Shown here piece by piece: positions 24,076 to 30,980 of a stretch of DNA of 37,244 bases. The position numbers and the translations under genes were made by a program. Below the pieces are notes generated by a model. It worked only from the letters and a program-made list of their open reading frames with translations, was not told the origin of the DNA and did no database searches. This DNA comes from Burkholderiales bacterium RIFCSPLOWO2_12_FULL_61_40 (GTDB taxonomy: Bacteria; Pseudomonadota; Gammaproteobacteria; Burkholderiales; Burkholderiaceae_C). Each line of letters opens with the position of its first letter. Position 1 is the stretch's first letter. Location of the stretch: positions 1 to 37,244 of the forward strand of contig MESI01000099.1 in NCBI GenBank assembly GCA_001770935.1, written 5' to 3'.

Positions 24076-24103
24076 GCGCAGCCAGCTACCAATTTCATAG
24101 CAA
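24076..24103 (-). repeat. Partial dispersed repeat upstream of the FKBP gene
   Basis: On the minus strand it reads TTGCTATGAAATTGGTAGCT followed by GGCTGCGC, matching the first half of the family. It ends at the AAGGA ribosome-binding site of the FKBP gene, so the repeat end contributes to the 5' leader. Confidence 0.65.
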
Positions 24104-24114
24104 AAGGAATACAC

Positions 24115-24468
24115 ATGCACACCACATCCACCGGATTACAGTACGAAGACACGCTCGAAGGCACCGGGCCCGTGGCCACCAAGGGCCAAAGCGTCACGGT
24201 TCACTACACAGGCTGGCTGTACAACAACGGCACCCAGGGCGCCAAGTTCGACTCCAGCAAGGACCGCAATGAGCCTTTCGTGTTTCATCTCGGGGGCGGC
24301 ATGGTCATCCGTGGCTGGGACGAAGGCGTGGCTGGCATGAAAGTGGGCGGCGTTCGCACCCTGATTATTCCAGCCGCTCTTGGCTACGGTGCGCGCGGCG
24401 CAGGCGGCGTCATTCCTCCCAATGCGACCTTGAAGTTTGACGTTGAATTGCTGGGAACTTCGGGCTGA
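24115..24468 (+). CDS. FKBP-type peptidyl-prolyl cis-trans isomerase
   Basis: The 117-residue product is a single FKBP domain: [63 protein letters not shown] and [15 protein letters not shown], covering the hydrophobic active-site pocket (Y, F, D, V/I, W, Y, F). It speeds proline isomerisation during folding. It has no signal peptide and no chaperone insert, so it is a small cytoplasmic FKBP. AAGGA is seven bases before the ATG. It lies upstream of grpE-dnaK-dnaJ, a fitting folding neighbourhood. Confidence 0.92.
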   Translation: MHTTSTGLQYEDTLEGTGPVATKGQSVTVHYTGWLYNNGTQGAKFDSSKDRNEPFVFHLGGGMVIRGWDEGVAGMKVGGVRTLIIPAALGYGARGAGGVIPPNATLKFDVELLGTSG

Positions 24469-24580
24469 AATTCACCACACGCCCGCAACCATGCGCAGTA
24501 AAAATGCTGCGCGTGCCCCTTGAATTGCAATGATCCATCCTCACTTCGGGGAATAGCAATTGACAACTTGACGTATCCGC

Positions 24581-25144
24581 ATGTCTGACACCCCATCCTC
24601 ATCCAATCCAAACCCCACTGAGACCAGTTCCCCAAACACCGAAGAAATGGTCGCAGCCGCCAATGCACACGAAGCCGATGCGCTGGCATTGGCCCAGGCA
24701 GAGTTGGCCGCCCTGCAGGCCAAAAGCAGTGAACTGGCAGACCAGTATCTCCGCGCCAAAGCGGAATCCGACAACGCCCGCAGGCGTGCAGAAGAGGAAA
24801 TTTCCAAAGCCCGCAAATTTGCCGTTGAAAGTTTTGCCGAAAGCCTGCTGCCCGTGGCCGACAGCCTGGAGGCGGGGCTCATCATCAAGGATGCAACTGC
24901 TGAACAAATTCGCGAAGGCGCCCAGGCCACCCTGCGCCAACTCGTGGCTGCACTGGAACGCAACAAGGTGATGGCCATCGCCCCGGCTGCCGGCACCAAG
25001 TTTGACCCCCACCAACACCAGGCCATCAGCGTCGTCCCGTCTGAACTTGACGCGAACACCGTTGTCAGCGTGTTGCAAAAGGGTTACTCCATTGCGGATC
25101 GCGTGCTGCGGCCCGCATTGGTAACCGTGTCTGCCCCCAAGTAA
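24581..25144 (+). CDS. grpE: Nucleotide exchange factor GrpE
   Basis: GrpE releases ADP from DnaK in the Hsp70 cycle. The 187-residue product has an acidic disordered start, a long coiled-coil (about 28-85: [36 protein letters not shown]) and the C-terminal beta domain with [10 protein letters not shown] and [21 protein letters not shown]. No clear ribosome-binding site precedes the ATG. It is followed after 89 bases by dnaK, then dnaJ, the standard order. Confidence 0.95.
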   Translation: MSDTPSSSNPNPTETSSPNTEEMVAAANAHEADALALAQAELAALQAKSSELADQYLRAKAESDNARRRAEEEISKARKFAVESFAESLLPVADSLEAGLIIKDATAEQIREGAQATLRQLVAALERNKVMAIAPAAGTKFDPHQHQAISVVPSELDANTVVSVLQKGYSIADRVLRPALVTVSAPK

Positions 25145-25167
25145 GAACCGCCACAGTCAAACGGGCA

Positions 25168-25195
25168 CTTGAAATTCGCGGGGCGACCCGCAAAT
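25168..25195 (+). promoter_or_regulatory. Putative heat-shock (sigma-32) promoter of dnaK
   Basis: CTTGAAA (25168-25174) matches the sigma-32 -35 consensus, followed after 12 bases by CCCGCAAAT, similar to the CCCATnT -10. It lies in the grpE-dnaK gap, 39 bases before the dnaK start, so dnaK could be induced on its own as well as from upstream. Confidence 0.55.
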
Positions 25196-25233
25196 CCTTT
25201 ACATCAAATTTTTGAATCTAGCAGGAGTAAATT

Positions 25234-27186
25234 ATGGGAAGAATCATCGGCATTGACCTCGGAACCACCAACAGCTGCGTGTCCATCATGGAAGGCAACA
25301 CGCCCAAGGTGATCGAGAACTCCGAAGGTGCGCGCACGACACCGTCGATCATTGCTTACCAGGAAGACGGTGAAGTCCTGGTTGGCGCGTCCGCCAAGCG
25401 TCAAGCCGTGACCAATCCCAAGAACACCCTGTATGCAGTGAAACGCCTGATTGGCCGCAAATTTTCCGAAAAAGAAGTGCAAAAAGACATCGACCTGATG
25501 CCTTACAAAATTGCCGCCGCCGACAATGGCGATGCATGGGTGGAAGTGCGCGGAAGCCGCATGGCACCCCAGCAAGTCAGCGCCGACGTGCTGCGCAAGA
25601 TGAAGAAAACCGCGGAAGACTATTTGGGCGAAGAAGTGACCGAAGCCGTCATCACGGTGCCCGCCTACTTCAATGACGCGCAACGCCAAGCTACTAAAGA
25701 TGCCGGCCGTATCGCGGGCCTGGATGTCAAGCGCATCATCAACGAGCCCACGGCTGCCGCTTTGGCCTTTGGCCTGGACAAAAACGAAAAGGGCGACCGC
25801 AAGATTGCCGTGTACGACTTGGGCGGCGGCACATTTGACGTGTCCATCATCGAAATCGCCGATGTCGACGGTGAAAAGCAGTTTGAAGTGCTGTCCACCA
25901 ATGGCGACACCTTCTTGGGTGGTGAAGATTTCGACCAACGCGTGATTGACTACATCATTGCCGAGTTCAAGAAAGAACAAGGCGTGGACTTGGGCAAGGA
26001 TGTCCTGGCTCTGCAACGCCTGAAAGAAGCCGCTGAAAAGGCCAAGATTGAACTCTCCAGCAGCTCGCAAACCGACATCAACCTGCCCTATGTGACGGCT
26101 GACGCGTCTGGTCCCAAGCACCTGAGCATCAAGCTCACCCGTGCCAAGCTGGAATCGCTGGTGGAAGAGTTGATCGAGCGCACGATTGCGCCTTGCCGCA
26201 CCGCCATCAAGGATGCGGGCGTGAATGTCGCCGACATCCATGACGTGATTTTGGTCGGCGGTATGACCCGCATGCCCAAGGTGCAGGAAAAGGTCAAGGA
26301 ATTGTTTGGCCGTGAGCCACGCAAGGACGTGAACCCTGACGAAGCGGTGGCCGTTGGCGCGGCGATCCAAGGCCAAGTGCTGTCGGGCGACCGCAAAGAC
26401 GTGTTGCTGCTGGATGTAACGCCTTTGAGTCTGGGCATTGAAACCCTGGGCGGTGTCATGACCAAAATGATCACCAAGAACACGACCATCCCGACCAAGT
26501 TCGCACAAACCTTCTCCACGGCCGACGACAACCAGCCTGCCGTGACGATCAAAGTGTTCCAGGGCGAGCGCGAAATCGCCGCAGGCAACAAGATGCTGGG
26601 TGAGTTCAACCTGGAAGGCATTCCTCCTGCGGCCCGTGGTACACCCCAAATTGAAGTGTCGTTTGACATCGACGCCAACGGCATCTTGCATGTGGGCGCC
26701 AAAGACAAGGGCACCGGCAAAGAAAACAAGATCACCATCAAGGCCAATTCCGGCCTGAGCGAAGCTGAGATTCAGCAAATGGTGAAGGACGCCGAGCTCA
26801 ACGCCGCCGAAGACAAGAAGAAACTGGAACTGGTGCAAGCCAAGAACCAGGCGGATGCCAGTCTGCACAGCGTGAAGAAGAGCCTGACCGACTACGGCGA
26901 CAAGCTCGAAGGCGAAGAGAAAGCCAAGATCGAAGAAGCCATCAAACACCTGGAAGAAGCCCTCAAAGGCGACGACAAGGCCTCGATTGATGAAAAGAGC
27001 ACTGCTTTGATGGCTGTGAGCCAGAAACTGGGTGAGAAGATGTATGCCGACATGCAGGCCAAGGAAGCTGCTGCTGCCGGTGGTGAAGCGGGTGATGGCA
27101 ACGCCGCTGGCGCACAGGAGGAATCAAGCAAGGCCGCTGACGACAATATCGTGGATGCCGAAGTGAAAGAAGTCAAAAAAGGCTAA
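25234..27186 (+). CDS. dnaK: Molecular chaperone DnaK (Hsp70)
   Basis: The 650-residue product is a full-length Hsp70: [18 protein letters not shown] (phosphate 1), [15 protein letters not shown] (phosphate 2), [22 protein letters not shown] (adenosine), the linker [18 protein letters not shown], substrate domain and an Ala/Gly-rich tail ending [15 protein letters not shown], the conserved EEVD-like end of bacterial DnaK. AGGAG lies seven bases before the ATG. With GrpE and DnaJ it refolds proteins in the cytoplasm. A heat-shock promoter motif precedes it. Confidence 0.97.
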   Translation: MGRIIGIDLGTTNSCVSIMEGNTPKVIENSEGARTTPSIIAYQEDGEVLVGASAKRQAVTNPKNTLYAVKRLIGRKFSEKEVQKDIDLMPYKIAAADNGDAWVEVRGSRMAPQQVSADVLRKMKKTAEDYLGEEVTEAVITVPAYFNDAQRQATKDAGRIAGLDVKRIINEPTAAALAFGLDKNEKGDRKIAVYDLGGGTFDVSIIEIADVDGEKQFEVLSTNGDTFLGGEDFDQRVIDYIIAEFKKEQGVDLGKDVLALQRLKEAAEKAKIELSSSSQTDINLPYVTADASGPKHLSIKLTRAKLESLVEELIERTIAPCRTAIKDAGVNVADIHDVILVGGMTRMPKVQEKVKELFGREPRKDVNPDEAVAVGAAIQGQVLSGDRKDVLLLDVTPLSLGIETLGGVMTKMITKNTTIPTKFAQTFSTADDNQPAVTIKVFQGEREIAAGNKMLGEFNLEGIPPAARGTPQIEVSFDIDANGILHVGAKDKGTGKENKITIKANSGLSEAEIQQMVKDAELNAAEDKKKLELVQAKNQADASLHSVKKSLTDYGDKLEGEEKAKIEEAIKHLEEALKGDDKASIDEKSTALMAVSQKLGEKMYADMQAKEAAAAGGEAGDGNAAGAQEESSKAADDNIVDAEVKEVKKG

Positions 27187-27275
27187 GCGCTTGCGCTGAA
27201 CACTGTTATCGGGCGCCGCGTTGGACACCACAGATGTTCACGCGGCGTTTGTGTTGAAACGGGTACTGAAAGACC

Positions 27276-28412
27276 ATGGCTAAAAGAGACTATTACGATG
27301 TTCTAGGCGTTCCCAAGAATGCCTCAGACGAAGAAATCAAAAAGGCGTATCGCAAGCATGCGATGAAGCACCACCCTGACCGCAATCAGGGTGACGCATC
27401 CAAAGTGGCCGAGGAAAAATTCAAGGAATCCAAAGAAGCCTACGAAATGCTGTCGGACCCGCAGAAGCGGGCAGCGTACGACCAGCATGGATTTGCGGGT
27501 GTTGACCCCAACATGCGCGGCGGCGGCCCTGGCGGCGAAGGCTATGGCGGTTTCGCCGAGGCCTTTGGCGATATTTTTGGCGACATGTTCGGGCAGCAAC
27601 GCGGCCGCGCGGGCGGTGGACGCCAAGTCTTTCGTGGCGGCGACCTGAGCTACGCCATGGAAGTCACGCTGGAAGAGGCTGCGCGGGGCAAAGACGCGCA
27701 GATCCGCATTCCCAGTTGGGATGCCTGCGACACCTGCCACGGCAGCGGCGCAAAACCCGGCACACAGGCCAAAACCTGCGGCACCTGCAGCGGCTCGGGC
27801 GCGGTGCAGATGCGCCAGGGCTTCTTCAGCGTGCAGCAAACCTGCCCCACCTGCCGCGGAACCGGCAAGGTGATTCCTGAGCCCTGCATGGCCTGCCATG
27901 GCCAAGGCAAGATCAAGAAGCAAAAAACGCTGGAAGTCAAAATCCCGGCCGGCATCGACGGCGGCATGCGTATTCGCAGTGCGGGCAACGGCGAGCCAGG
28001 CACCAATGGCGGCCCCGCTGGCGACCTGTACATCGAAATCCGTCTCAAGAAACACGATATTTTTGAGCGTGATGGAGATGACATCCATTGCTCGGTTCCC
28101 ATTAGCATCATCACGGCCTCTTTGGGCGGTGAGATTGATGTCCCTACCCTGGCAGGTAAAGCCGCGATTGACATCCCCGAAGGCACGCAAACCGGCAAGC
28201 AATTCCGCCTGCGCGGCAAGGGTATCAAAGGCGTACGCTCCAGTTACCCCGGCGACCTGTACTGCCACATCACGGTGGAAACCCCCGTCAAGCTGAGCGA
28301 ACACCAGCGCAAGCTCTTGCGTGAACTCGACGACTCCCTGAAAAAAGGCGGAAGCAAGCATTCACCCAGTGGTGACAGTTGGACCAATCGATTGAAAAGC
28401 TTTTTTAGCTGA
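27276..28412 (+). CDS. dnaJ: Chaperone protein DnaJ (Hsp40)
   Basis: The 378-residue type I J-protein stimulates DnaK ATPase. It has the J domain with HPD ([10 protein letters not shown]), a Gly/Phe-rich linker ([16 protein letters not shown]), four zinc-finger CxxCxGxG repeats ([32 protein letters not shown]) and the substrate-binding C-terminal domains with [17 protein letters not shown]. It lies 89 bases after dnaK on the same strand and is followed by two strong hairpins that end the operon. Confidence 0.97.
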   Translation: MAKRDYYDVLGVPKNASDEEIKKAYRKHAMKHHPDRNQGDASKVAEEKFKESKEAYEMLSDPQKRAAYDQHGFAGVDPNMRGGGPGGEGYGGFAEAFGDIFGDMFGQQRGRAGGGRQVFRGGDLSYAMEVTLEEAARGKDAQIRIPSWDACDTCHGSGAKPGTQAKTCGTCSGSGAVQMRQGFFSVQQTCPTCRGTGKVIPEPCMACHGQGKIKKQKTLEVKIPAGIDGGMRIRSAGNGEPGTNGGPAGDLYIEIRLKKHDIFERDGDDIHCSVPISIITASLGGEIDVPTLAGKAAIDIPEGTQTGKQFRLRGKGIKGVRSSYPGDLYCHITVETPVKLSEHQRKLLRELDDSLKKGGSKHSPSGDSWTNRLKSFFS

Positions 28413-28416
28413 TACC

Positions 28417-28440
28417 CATGGGGTCTCGTCAGACCCCATG
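28417..28440 (+). other. Perfect 10-bp hairpin after dnaJ
   Basis: CATGGGGTCT and AGACCCCATG pair perfectly around a CGTC loop. It has no T-run and lies just before the terminator, so it may protect the 3' end of the dnaJ message or help stop transcription. Confidence 0.75.
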
Positions 28441-28449
28441 ATCTGACAC

Positions 28450-28487
28450 AAAAGCCGCGAAAGATTTCATATCTTTCGCGGCTTTTT
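28450..28487 (+). terminator. Strong rho-independent terminator of the dnaKJ operon
   Basis: A perfect 16-bp stem (AAAAGCCGCGAAAGAT paired with ATCTTTCGCGGCTTTT) with a TTCAT loop ends in a T-run. A-runs and T-runs at both ends would let it act in both directions. Confidence 0.95.
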
Positions 28488-28556
28488 ATCACCTGTAAGG
28501 TTGCCAAAGGGTTTGCGCACAAATCCACAGAAGCTGGCTGGCGCGTAGCGACAAGG

Positions 28557-28562
28557 CACAAT
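28557..28562 (+). promoter_or_regulatory. Putative -10 element giving a leaderless mRNA
   Basis: CACAAT ends six bases before the ATG of the second trhO gene, with no Shine-Dalgarno sequence between. The arrangement resembles those at the first trhO and dnaG. Confidence 0.35.
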
Positions 28563-28568
28563 ATTGAC

Positions 28569-29408
28569 ATGCCCGACCATCCCTTTCTGACCGCTGCTTT
28601 TTACAAATTTGTCGACCTCCCCGACTACGCGCAACGTAAAGCCCCGCTACTGGCATTTTGCGAAGCGCGCCAAGTCAAAGGCCTCATCTTGTTGGCCCGC
28701 GAAGGAATCAACAGCACCATTGCCGGTGCGCCAGACGACGTGTATGCGGTGTTGGCCTACCTGCGCCAAGATCCCTTGTTGGCAGACTTGCAGCACAAAG
28801 AATCCTACGCCGACAAAGCGCCTTTTTACCGCATGAAAGTGCGACTCAAACAGGAAATCGTCACCATGGGCGTGCCCGGTATCAGCCCGACGCAAATGGC
28901 GGGAACCTATGTCCAACCCGCAGATTGGAATGCATTGATCACGGACCCGGAGGTGGTGCTGATCGACACCCGCAACGACTACGAAGTGGAGATCGGCAGC
29001 TTCAAGAACGCCATCAATCCCCATATCAAGACCTTTGCCGAACTGCCCGCCTGGACCGAACAAGCCGCACAGCTCCAGGCGATCACGGGTAAAAAGCCCA
29101 AAGTTGCCATGTTTTGCACTGGAGGCATCCGCTGCGAAAAGTCCACCGCCTTTCTGCGGGCGCAAGGTTTTGACGAGGTGTACCACCTGTGCCGGGCCTG
29201 TCGCCAGCCGCTGGAAGATGACGCCCAAAATTCGCCCTTGTTTGAAACCGGTGTGAGTTGCCCCCGCTGCCACGCCAGCACCAGCGACATCCAAAAAATC
29301 AGCGCCCGGGAGCGCCAACGGCAGTGGGAATTAGCCAAAGCCCGCCAGCAAACGCATATTGGTGCGCAATTACCCAAACCCCAGCGTCGCCACGACACGG
29401 CGCTGTGA
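28569..29408 (+). CDS. trhO: tRNA uridine(34) hydroxylase, long form with an internal deletion
   Basis: The 279-residue product has the TrhO N-terminal domain (VKGLILLAREGINSTIAG), the rhodanese part (DTRNDYEVEIGSFKNA) and the loop [11 protein letters not shown] with C183. Directly after FDEVYHL it jumps to CRACRQPLED..CPRCH, the zinc-like tail. In normal homologues the segment KGGILKYLE...CFVFDxRVAV..., about 40 residues, lies between. The first paralogue in this window has exactly that segment after VYQL. So this gene appears to have an in-frame deletion near 29188. The enzyme may be impaired. The stop overlaps the start of a damaged GST gene. Confidence 0.8.
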   Translation: MPDHPFLTAAFYKFVDLPDYAQRKAPLLAFCEARQVKGLILLAREGINSTIAGAPDDVYAVLAYLRQDPLLADLQHKESYADKAPFYRMKVRLKQEIVTMGVPGISPTQMAGTYVQPADWNALITDPEVVLIDTRNDYEVEIGSFKNAINPHIKTFAELPAWTEQAAQLQAITGKKPKVAMFCTGGIRCEKSTAFLRAQGFDEVYHLCRACRQPLEDDAQNSPLFETGVSCPRCHASTSDIQKISARERQRQWELAKARQQTHIGAQLPKPQRRHDTAL

Positions 29409-29920
29409 TGCCCCCACCCTACCCCATTCTGTATTCGTTTCGGCGTTGCCCTTACGCCATGCGCGCCCGTTTGGCCATTGCCAGCAGTGGCCAGGTATGT
29501 GAACTGCGCGAAGTGGTGCTGGACCAGAGCCTGGACATCATGCTCTGGGCGCTGCGCCAACATGACCCTCTACAGTGGCTGCCCGGCGATGGGAAATCCC
29601 TGGGTGACGCATTGCAATGGATCGCCCAGTGCGATGGTTCCTTCAAGCTCCAATTGGACCGCTACAAATACTGGACACACAACTACGGTGGTACGACCAC
29701 ACCAGCAGGTAACAAAAAACCCATCACAAAGGCCTGCAGCGCTTCATCAGACGTGTTCATGGGATCGTGGCCCAGGCAGGCAGCGAGGTTTCCACTGAGC
29801 TGCAGGCACGCCAAGCCGTGCACCAGCGCCCAACAACGCAGCGCCTCCGCGTGCACATTCGCGCTAGGCAGATGGGCCGATTGCAAACGCCGGGCGACAG
29901 TCTGTGCCAACAACTGGTAG
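29408..29920 (+). pseudogene. Glutathione S-transferase, internally deleted and 3'-truncated
   Basis: The frame starts MPPPYPILYSFRRCPYAMRAR, the thioredoxin-like start of a glutathione S-transferase, and contains DQSLDIMLWALRQHDP and DGSFKLQLDRYKYW, typical later blocks. Between REVVL and DQSLDIM about 30 residues (the beta3-beta4 part that binds glutathione) are missing, and the gene stops resembling a GST after RYKYW, about 29672. The rest of the frame to 29920 is antisense to the TetR gene and is probably meaningless. It is therefore most likely a pseudogene made by at least two deletions. Its ATG overlaps the preceding stop codon. Confidence 0.78.
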
Positions 29921-30330
29921 GCCACTTCGGCCACAGCCTGAAGTTCTGGCGATTGGCCTGACTTGGCGGTTTGTGATGCAAACATGGCCGCAAAATGGCC
30001 TGGGTAGCGCACCGCCATATTCACGTAGGCAGCCCCCTGACGCGCCAACTGTTGCTCAGGTTCATGGCTCCACCCCTCCCCCGCATCCCGCATCGCCTGC
30101 GCCAGCAGGCCAAACCCATGCACCGCAACGGCATTGAGCAAAGCCGCTTTGTCAGCAAAGTGCCGGTACACCGCCACGTGGCTCACACCGATTTTCATGG
30201 CCAGATCCCGCAAACTGAAGTTGAGATCACCGCGCGCATGGATCAGTTTCACCGCATGCAACACCAGTGCGGTGCGCAGGTCACCATGGTGGTATGCGGT
30301 CTTTTCGGGTTTGTCAGTGGTGCTCTTCAT
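29683..30330 (-). CDS. TetR family transcriptional regulator
   Basis: The 215-residue product (from ATG 30330) has a TetR-type DNA-binding domain: HGDLRTALVLHAVKLIHARGDLNFSLRDLAMKIGVSHVAVYRHFADKAALLNAVA, with recognition helix around SHVAVYRHF. The C-terminal ligand domain is variable. An upstream TTG (30351) is a possible alternative start. The last residues (LLPAGVVVPP) overlap the region where the GST remnant ends, so the true C-terminus may have been altered. It is divergent from an NAD(P)H oxidoreductase gene, with a palindromic GTTAAC site between, and probably represses that gene. Confidence 0.88.
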   Translation of the reverse strand: MKSTTDKPEKTAYHHGDLRTALVLHAVKLIHARGDLNFSLRDLAMKIGVSHVAVYRHFADKAALLNAVAVHGFGLLAQAMRDAGEGWSHEPEQQLARQGAAYVNMAVRYPGHFAAMFASQTAKSGQSPELQAVAEVAYQLLAQTVARRLQSAHLPSANVHAEALRCWALVHGLACLQLSGNLAACLGHDPMNTSDEALQAFVMGFLLPAGVVVPP

Positions 30331-30358
30331 CCGTGGATTGTATGCACTCAACTTTCTA

Positions 30359-30395
30359 TATTAACAATGGAAACATGCGTGTTAACATTGTTAAC
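30359..30395. promoter_or_regulatory. Candidate TetR operator overlapping the oxidoreductase start
   Basis: GTTAAC-ATT-GTTAAC (30381-30395) is a near-perfect palindrome ending right at the ATG (30396). A related half site, TTAACAATG, occurs at 30361-30369. Binding here would block transcription and leaves no room for a ribosome-binding site at ATG 30396. Confidence 0.6.
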
Positions 30396-30974
30396 ATGAA
30401 ACACATTCTTATTATCCAGTCCCATCCCAACACCAACAGCTTTTGCCATGCCTTGGCAGAAGCCTACGAGGCGGGGGCTCGTACAGGCCCCTGTGAGATC
30501 CGTCGCATCAATTTGCACGAACTGAAATTTGACCCCATCCTGCACCATGGCAACCGGGGCGAACAAGCCCTGGAGCCCGACTTGGTACAGGCCCAAAAGG
30601 ACATCGCGTGGGCCGGGCACCTGGTTTGGGTCTACCCCAACTGGTGGGGCTCCATGCCGGCCTTGCTCAAGGGATTTATTGACCGCACCCTGCTGCCAGG
30701 ATTCGCTTACAAGTACCGCGCCCACTCTTCGCTGTGGGACAAATTGCTGAACGGGCGCACCGCCCATCTGCTGGTGACAATGGACACACCCGGCTGGTAC
30801 TACCGCTGGATCTGGAACCGGCCGGGGCACAACCAGATGAAACACACGGTTCTGGGGTTTTGCGGCATCAAGACCACCGACATCACCGAATTTGCCCCGG
30901 TCCATGGCAGCACGCCCCGGCAGCGGGAAGAATGGCTGGCCCAGGCCAAAGCCCTGGGCCAGCGCCAACGCTAA
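30396..30974 (+). CDS. NAD(P)H oxidoreductase, flavodoxin-like fold (NQO1/MdaB type)
   Basis: The 192-residue product begins MKHILIIQSHPNTNSFCHALAEAY, the NQO1-like phosphate loop, and contains HLVWVYPNWWGSMPALLKGFIDRTLLPGFAY, a strong signature of the family. It reduces quinones or similar compounds with NAD(P)H and FAD/FMN. The ATG at 30396 fits the family start; an in-frame ATG at 30375 has a weak GGAA upstream and would put the palindromic operator inside the gene. Divergent from a TetR gene. The 3' end is 6 bases from the convergent PatZ-like gene. Confidence 0.87.
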   Translation: MKHILIIQSHPNTNSFCHALAEAYEAGARTGPCEIRRINLHELKFDPILHHGNRGEQALEPDLVQAQKDIAWAGHLVWVYPNWWGSMPALLKGFIDRTLLPGFAYKYRAHSSLWDKLLNGRTAHLLVTMDTPGWYYRWIWNRPGHNQMKHTVLGFCGIKTTDITEFAPVHGSTPRQREEWLAQAKALGQRQR

Positions 30975-30980
30975 TGGTGC

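Noticed and set aside
25204..26949. 581-residue open frame on the minus strand
   Set aside because: It is the antisense mirror of dnaK, without recognisable domains.
29690..29920. C-terminal half of the GST frame as real protein
   Set aside because: It is antisense to the TetR gene and does not resemble any GST sequence.
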